Positions 23,199-23,864 of a stretch of DNA of 23,864 nt are shown here, piece after piece; position 1 is the stretch's first letter; each line of letters begins with the position of its first letter. The translations under genes were made by a program, and so were the position numbers. The notes beneath the pieces were generated by a model that was given only the letters and a program-made list of their open reading frames with translations, ran no database searches and had not been told where the DNA came from. Origin of the DNA: CAYJRR01 sp964372275 [NCBI: uncultured bacterium] (GTDB taxonomy: Bacteria > CAYJRR01); NCBI GenBank assembly GCA_964372275.1, contig CAYJRR010000011.1, forward strand, positions 9,579 through 33,442. The letters are read 5' to 3'.

Positions 23199-23864
23199 GT
23201 TCGAAGGAGCGTTGGAGCGGATCAAGAAGCGCGAGGCGAAGGCGGCGGTGATCGGCGCCGGGTACGTCGGACTCCCGCTGGCGGTGGCGCTGGCGGAGTC
23301 GGGAACCACCACCGTGGCGATCGATCTCGACCGGCGGAAGGTGGACGCGATCACGCGCGGGACCTCCTACATCGGCGACGTGACCGGCGACCGGCTGGGG
23401 AGCCTGGTCCGGACTCGGCGCTTGTCGGCGTCGACCGACTTCGCGGTGCTCGCCGACGTCGACGCCATCTCGATCTGCGTGCCGACGCCGCTCAACAAGA
23501 CGAAGGATCCGGACATCTCCTTCATCGTCGCCGCGGTGGAGGGGATCGCCCCTCACCTCAAGAGGGGGGCGTTGGTGATCCTGGAGTCGACCACCTATCC
23601 GGGGACCACGCGCGAGGCGATGCTGCCGATCCTCGAGCGCCGCTCGGGCAAGGTCGGGAGCGACTTCTTCGTCTGCTTCTCGCCGGAGCGGGTCGATCCC
23701 GGGAACGCCACGTACCACATCAAGAACACCCCGAAGATCATCGGCGGCATGACCGACCGCTGCCTCGGGCTCGGCCGCGCGCACGGGTGGAAAGCCAACG
23801 CAACACAGCTGCCACGCACCTCCAGCGAGGCGCCCGGCAGGGTGAATGGTTTTGGTAACAAAAA
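23197..23864 (+). CDS. Nucleotide-sugar (UDP-N-acetylhexosamine type) dehydrogenase, 3' truncated
   Basis: This member of the UDP-glucose/UDP-GlcNAc/UDP-ManNAc dehydrogenase family (WecC, WbpA, TuaD relatives) performs two-step NAD-dependent oxidation of C6 to a uronic acid for surface polysaccharides. The visible 222 residues hold the Rossmann motif VIGAGYVGLPLA (about 18-29), CVPTPLNK, ILESTTYPGTT and CFSPERVDPGN. The SPERVDPG and NTPKIIGG stretches point to the WbpA-type subgroup rather than simple UDP-glucose dehydrogenase. The catalytic Cys region lies beyond the contig end. GGAAGAGGG just before the ATG supports the start. From about 23782 the protein drifts from family sequence through probable base-call errors. 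Confidence 0.9.
   Translation, partial: MFEGALERIKKREAKAAVIGAGYVGLPLAVALAESGTTTVAIDLDRRKVDAITRGTSYIGDVTGDRLGSLVRTRRLSASTDFAVLADVDAISICVPTPLNKTKDPDISFIVAAVEGIAPHLKRGALVILESTTYPGTTREAMLPILERRSGKVGSDFFVCFSPERVDPGNATYHIKNTPKIIGGMTDRCLGLGRAHGWKANATQLPRTSSEAPGRVNGFGNK
23782..23864 (+). other. Error-degraded contig end inside the dehydrogenase gene
   Basis: The reading frame stays open, but residues from about 196 onward only partly match what the family shows here (a GRALYGKA...P.SS.EAAEMVKLLENT-like stretch). Without any gap, about eleven of the last ~28 residues still fit. Base composition turns AT-rich, with GGTTTTGG and a terminal AAAAA. Substitutions without indels are the same error type as in the left-end adapter. 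These bases should not be trusted for translation. Confidence 0.7.

Noticed and set aside
21534-23858. 774-residue plus-strand frame
   Set aside because: Antisense to the zinc-ribbon and argE genes, whose catalytic motifs are intact, and out of frame with the dehydrogenase.
23785-23864. Index-side (P7) Illumina adapter at the right end
   Set aside because: GGAAAG and CTCCAG are suggestive, but alignment needs about 13 inserted bases, whereas the gap-free fit to the dehydrogenase family is better.

Overview
The window is a GC-rich bacterial chromosome fragment, very probably one complete metagenomic or draft-genome contig. Its first 73 bases are an error-laden copy of an Illumina P5 adapter, and its last ~80 bases are error-degraded coding sequence. 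The gene order tilS, ftsH, folP, cdaA, cdaR, glmM, pdxJ, acpS-like, nnrDE, tsaE, lysC, together with lipoproteins and a myxobacterial-style CX4CH haem motif, suggests a Myxococcota/Desulfobacterota-type (former Deltaproteobacteria) Gram-negative. This assignment comes from recalled synteny, not from a search.

Layout, left to right. Positions 90-11456 hold a plus-strand housekeeping series: tRNA-Ile lysidine synthetase, the membrane protease FtsH, an unknown exported protein, dihydropteroate synthase, the c-di-AMP cyclase CdaA with its regulator CdaR, phosphoglucosamine mutase, PdxJ, a shortened AcpS-like protein, an unknown exported protein and the NAD(P)HX repair enzyme. Positions 11466-17025 hold an orphan NarL-type response regulator and a complete branched-chain amino-acid-type ABC transporter (livKHMGF). 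This block sits between nnrDE and tsaE, which I recall as near neighbours in related genomes. tsaE and lysC follow at 17022-18844.

Positions 18965-21142 hold two lipoproteins of uncertain role: a predicted beta-propeller protein and a haem-motif protein preceded by a perfect inverted repeat. A strong hairpin then separates the plus-strand genes from a minus-strand set: tRNA-Ala(CGC) with its own promoter, a palindromic repeat cluster, a zinc-ribbon membrane protein, an ArgE-family deacetylase and a small unknown protein. The last gene, a truncated nucleotide-sugar dehydrogenase, runs off the right end on the plus strand.

Most plus-strand genes are tightly packed, with 4-nt or TGATG-type overlaps at cdaA/cdaR, acpS-like/8880, livH/M/G/F, livF/tsaE and tsaE/lysC, so they are probably cotranscribed in blocks. 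Sigma70-like sites with 17-nt spacing are visible before ftsH, glmM, pdxJ, livK and the tRNA. I found no mobile element, phage, CRISPR, toxin-antitoxin or defence system, and no clearly new system. The best leads are the degenerate AcpS, the liv-block insertion, the inverted repeat before the haem lipoprotein, and the uncharacterised exported proteins.
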